Part shown: positions 63,121 through 64,000 of the stretch, in pieces
How the letters are laid out: the number at the start of each line of letters is the position of its first letter
Position numbering within the stretch: the first letter of the stretch is position 1
Assembly: GCA_002704915.1 (NCBI GenBank)
Contig: PAIP01000068.1
Location: 283,117 to 347,116 of the forward strand
Length of the DNA stretch: 64,000 bases
DNA from: Parvularcula sp.
GTDB taxonomy: Bacteria > Pseudomonadota > Alphaproteobacteria > Caulobacterales > Parvularculaceae
Direction of reading: 5' to 3'
The notes under the pieces: generated by a model
What the model was told of the DNA's origin: nothing
The model's database searches: none
Seen by the model: the letters and a program-made list of their open reading frames with translations, nothing else
Position numbers and translations under genes: made by a program

Positions 63121-63681
63121 CTAAAACTCATCATGAATTACATCCTCCGGCCGGTATTCCGGAAAAACGTCATCTGTTATGCTCATGTTCACAAGCTTCT
63201 GTATGGAGCACTTATCAGTTTCGAAGATCACACCAAGATAATGAGCACTGAAAATTGCAAGCTTTTCCGTTTCAGAAGATTTATGTTCCCATACCTCTGC
63301 AGCCAAACCAAATTTCTCAGCAAGATCCGGCCATTTGCTTATGCGCGGCCTTGAAACAAGCTTGAATCCGCAAAACTCTGTGTTGATCCAATTTTTTCCA
63401 AAGCCCGAAAGATAGTAGCGCAAGTGAAGAAAATGGTGTGCTGCATAATATTCAGCCCCTTCAAAGCGCTTTAAGGCTTCTTCCAATGATGGCGCACCCT
63501 CTAGGTCCTTTTCAGTAATTTTAGTATACGCCAGCTCCAAATCATTTTGAGGAGCAACGTAGGTTCGGATCACATTCGCACAAGTCAGCGTCTCTATATC
63601 CAAATCGCAGGACGCAATTTCAATAATGCTAGAATCCACTTTTGCATCGTCAGTCTCGATGGCCATGCACCGTATGAACAT
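63121..63681 (-). CDS. ExoX-like protein with degenerate exonuclease motifs
   Basis: The 186-residue protein follows the layout of the DEDD exonuclease ExoX: CMAIETDDAKVDSSIIEIASCDLD (motif I), YTKITEKDLEGAPSLEEAL, EGAEYYAAHHFLHLRYYL (motif II), and WEHKSSETEKLAIFSAHYL (motif III). The catalytic residues are altered: the first Asp of DxE is Ala, the motif II Asp is lost, and the motif III Asp reads Thr. It is probably nuclease-dead and may bind nucleic acid or act as an inhibitor. ATG 63681 is used; 63666 is an alternative. Confidence 0.6.
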   Translation of the reverse strand: MFIRCMAIETDDAKVDSSIIEIASCDLDIETLTCANVIRTYVAPQNDLELAYTKITEKDLEGAPSLEEALKRFEGAEYYAAHHFLHLRYYLSGFGKNWINTEFCGFKLVSRPRISKWPDLAEKFGLAAEVWEHKSSETEKLAIFSAHYLGVIFETDKCSIQKLVNMSITDDVFPEYRPEDVIHDEF

Positions 63682-63700
63682 ATCTTGTGCTCACCATTAG

Positions 63701-63762
63701 GGTTAGGTTTCGATTATACGAAACCACTAACCTGCTGCTTTGCTAAATATAAAGCAAGCAGG
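63701..63762. promoter_or_regulatory. Two adjacent hairpins in divergent promoter
   Basis: GGTTAgGTTTCG-attata-CGAAACcacTAACC (63701-63732) and CCTGCTGCTTT-..-AAAGCAaGCAGG (63731-63762) lie between the ExoX-like gene and the rightward 58-aa gene. The second hairpin ends at the ribosome binding site (AGGAG, 63760-63764). Each has one bulge. They are probably operators or leader RNA structures. Confidence 0.5.
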
Positions 63763-63772
63763 AGACTCCGTC

Positions 63773-63949
63773 ATGGCCAAAAGGAAACAACAAAATAGGA
63801 AGTGGTTGTCAGAGGACAACGAACTCATCCTGCAAAGTTTGTACGAAATTAGCCAGGCAATTAGGCAATTCTCGCACCATCAGAACAAGCTGCTTGAAAT
63901 CATAGAGAACTGGCCTGTCCCCGGTTTTGTGGACGGTCGGTTAAGCTAA
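63773..63949 (+). CDS. Small protein with end probably altered by IS3-type insertion
   Basis: The 58-codon frame starts with a basic MAKRKQQNRK segment, then a helix (NELILQSLYEISQAIRQFSHHQNKLLEIIEN). From about 63916 the sequence reads TGTCCCCGGTTTTGTGGACGG, which looks like the end repeat of an insertion sequence, so the last ~11 codons are probably IS-derived and the original gene may have been longer. The ribosome binding site AGGAG and a hairpin precede the ATG. Function unknown. Confidence 0.45.
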   Translation: MAKRKQQNRKWLSEDNELILQSLYEISQAIRQFSHHQNKLLEIIENWPVPGFVDGRLS

Positions 63950-64000
63950 CGCCATCTTTTCCTCGAATTCAATCGGGCTGAGATAGCCGATCGTCGAATG
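63916..64000 (-). mobile_element. End of an IS3-type insertion sequence (cut by window)
   Basis: An end-repeat-like TGTCCCCGGTTTTGTGGACGG begins at 63916, followed by the 3' end of a transposase gene on the minus strand. The bulk of the element lies beyond the window. Confidence 0.6.
63941..64000 (-). CDS. IS3-family transposase, C-terminal 19 residues
   Basis: The minus-strand frame reads HSTIGYLSPIEFEEKMALA and then stops. This is the typical C-terminus of IS3-family OrfB transposases (consensus HSxLGYxSPxxFE). The rest is outside the window. Confidence 0.8.
   Translation of the reverse strand, partial: HSTIGYLSPIEFEEKMALA

Noticed and set aside
62983..63354. Plus-strand 123-codon frame opposite the ExoX-like gene
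   Set aside because: Overlaps the better-supported minus-strand protein and has no ribosome binding site or motif.

Overview
The window looks like alphaproteobacterial chromosome: GC-rich backbone codon use, TonB receptors of the oligotroph type, a short class I NrdA, a caa3-type oxidase with fused subunits I+III and a Spinster-like MFS carrier. A Parvularculales/Hyphomonas-like bacterium is my best guess, but no marker gene here fixes the genus. The GC-rich backbone is broken by two AT-richer accessory blocks (about 6.1-8.1 kb and 57.2-64 kb) and by insertion sequences.

Layout. 1-6.1 kb: 3' part of a Uup-like ABC-F gene, a thioesterase, a four-helix membrane protein and nrdA with a candidate NrdR box; no nrdB follows. 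6.1-8.1 kb: a compact four-gene AT-rich operon (DUF2188-like, unknown, TIR-domain, 54-aa zinc ribbon) headed by a promoter with a perfect 15-bp inverted repeat; this is the best candidate for an undescribed, probably defence-related, system. 8.1-12 kb: palindromic intergenic repeats, DUF2059, an SlyD-like FKBP, a Tll0287-like haem lipoprotein, DUF423 and small membrane proteins. 12-18.3 kb: TonB receptor, secreted proteins and a stand-alone (p)ppGpp-hydrolase-like HD protein. 18.4-26.2 kb: a substrate cluster of TonB receptor, glycyl radical enzyme, LysR regulator and MFS carrier, bracketed by two copies of a 122-bp repeat that each abut a tRNA 3'-end-like fragment. 26.5-28.3 kb: MgtC and glutamate dehydrogenase.

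28.3-39.7 kb: a plus-strand redox/respiratory cluster: an SDR-SPW-VKOR fusion that seems to start at AUC, Cu/Zn SOD, CtaG-like assembly factor, triheme cytochrome c, caa3-type subunit II, a CaCA-type exchanger, a fused subunit I+III (with Gln at the usual K-channel lysine) and small membrane proteins. 39.7-54.5 kb: minus-strand peptide/amide-utilisation genes: FMN reductase, CocE-type hydrolase, ATP-grasp enzyme, AhpD-like protein, amidase, S9 peptidase, a Dpp/Opp transporter lacking a binding protein, acyl-CoA synthetase, MaoC-like hydratase and a second CocE gene cut off by an IS21 element. Seven consecutive junctions in this operon are 4-bp stop/start overlaps.

54.5-64 kb: the IS21 element (istAB), then an accessory island with a clamp-loader-like AAA+ ATPase operon, a pseudo-receiver LuxR regulator, several unknown proteins, a catalytically degenerate ExoX-like protein and several hairpins at ribosome binding sites. 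The island runs into the end of an IS3-type element at the right edge. No rRNA, CRISPR array or intact tRNA gene was seen.
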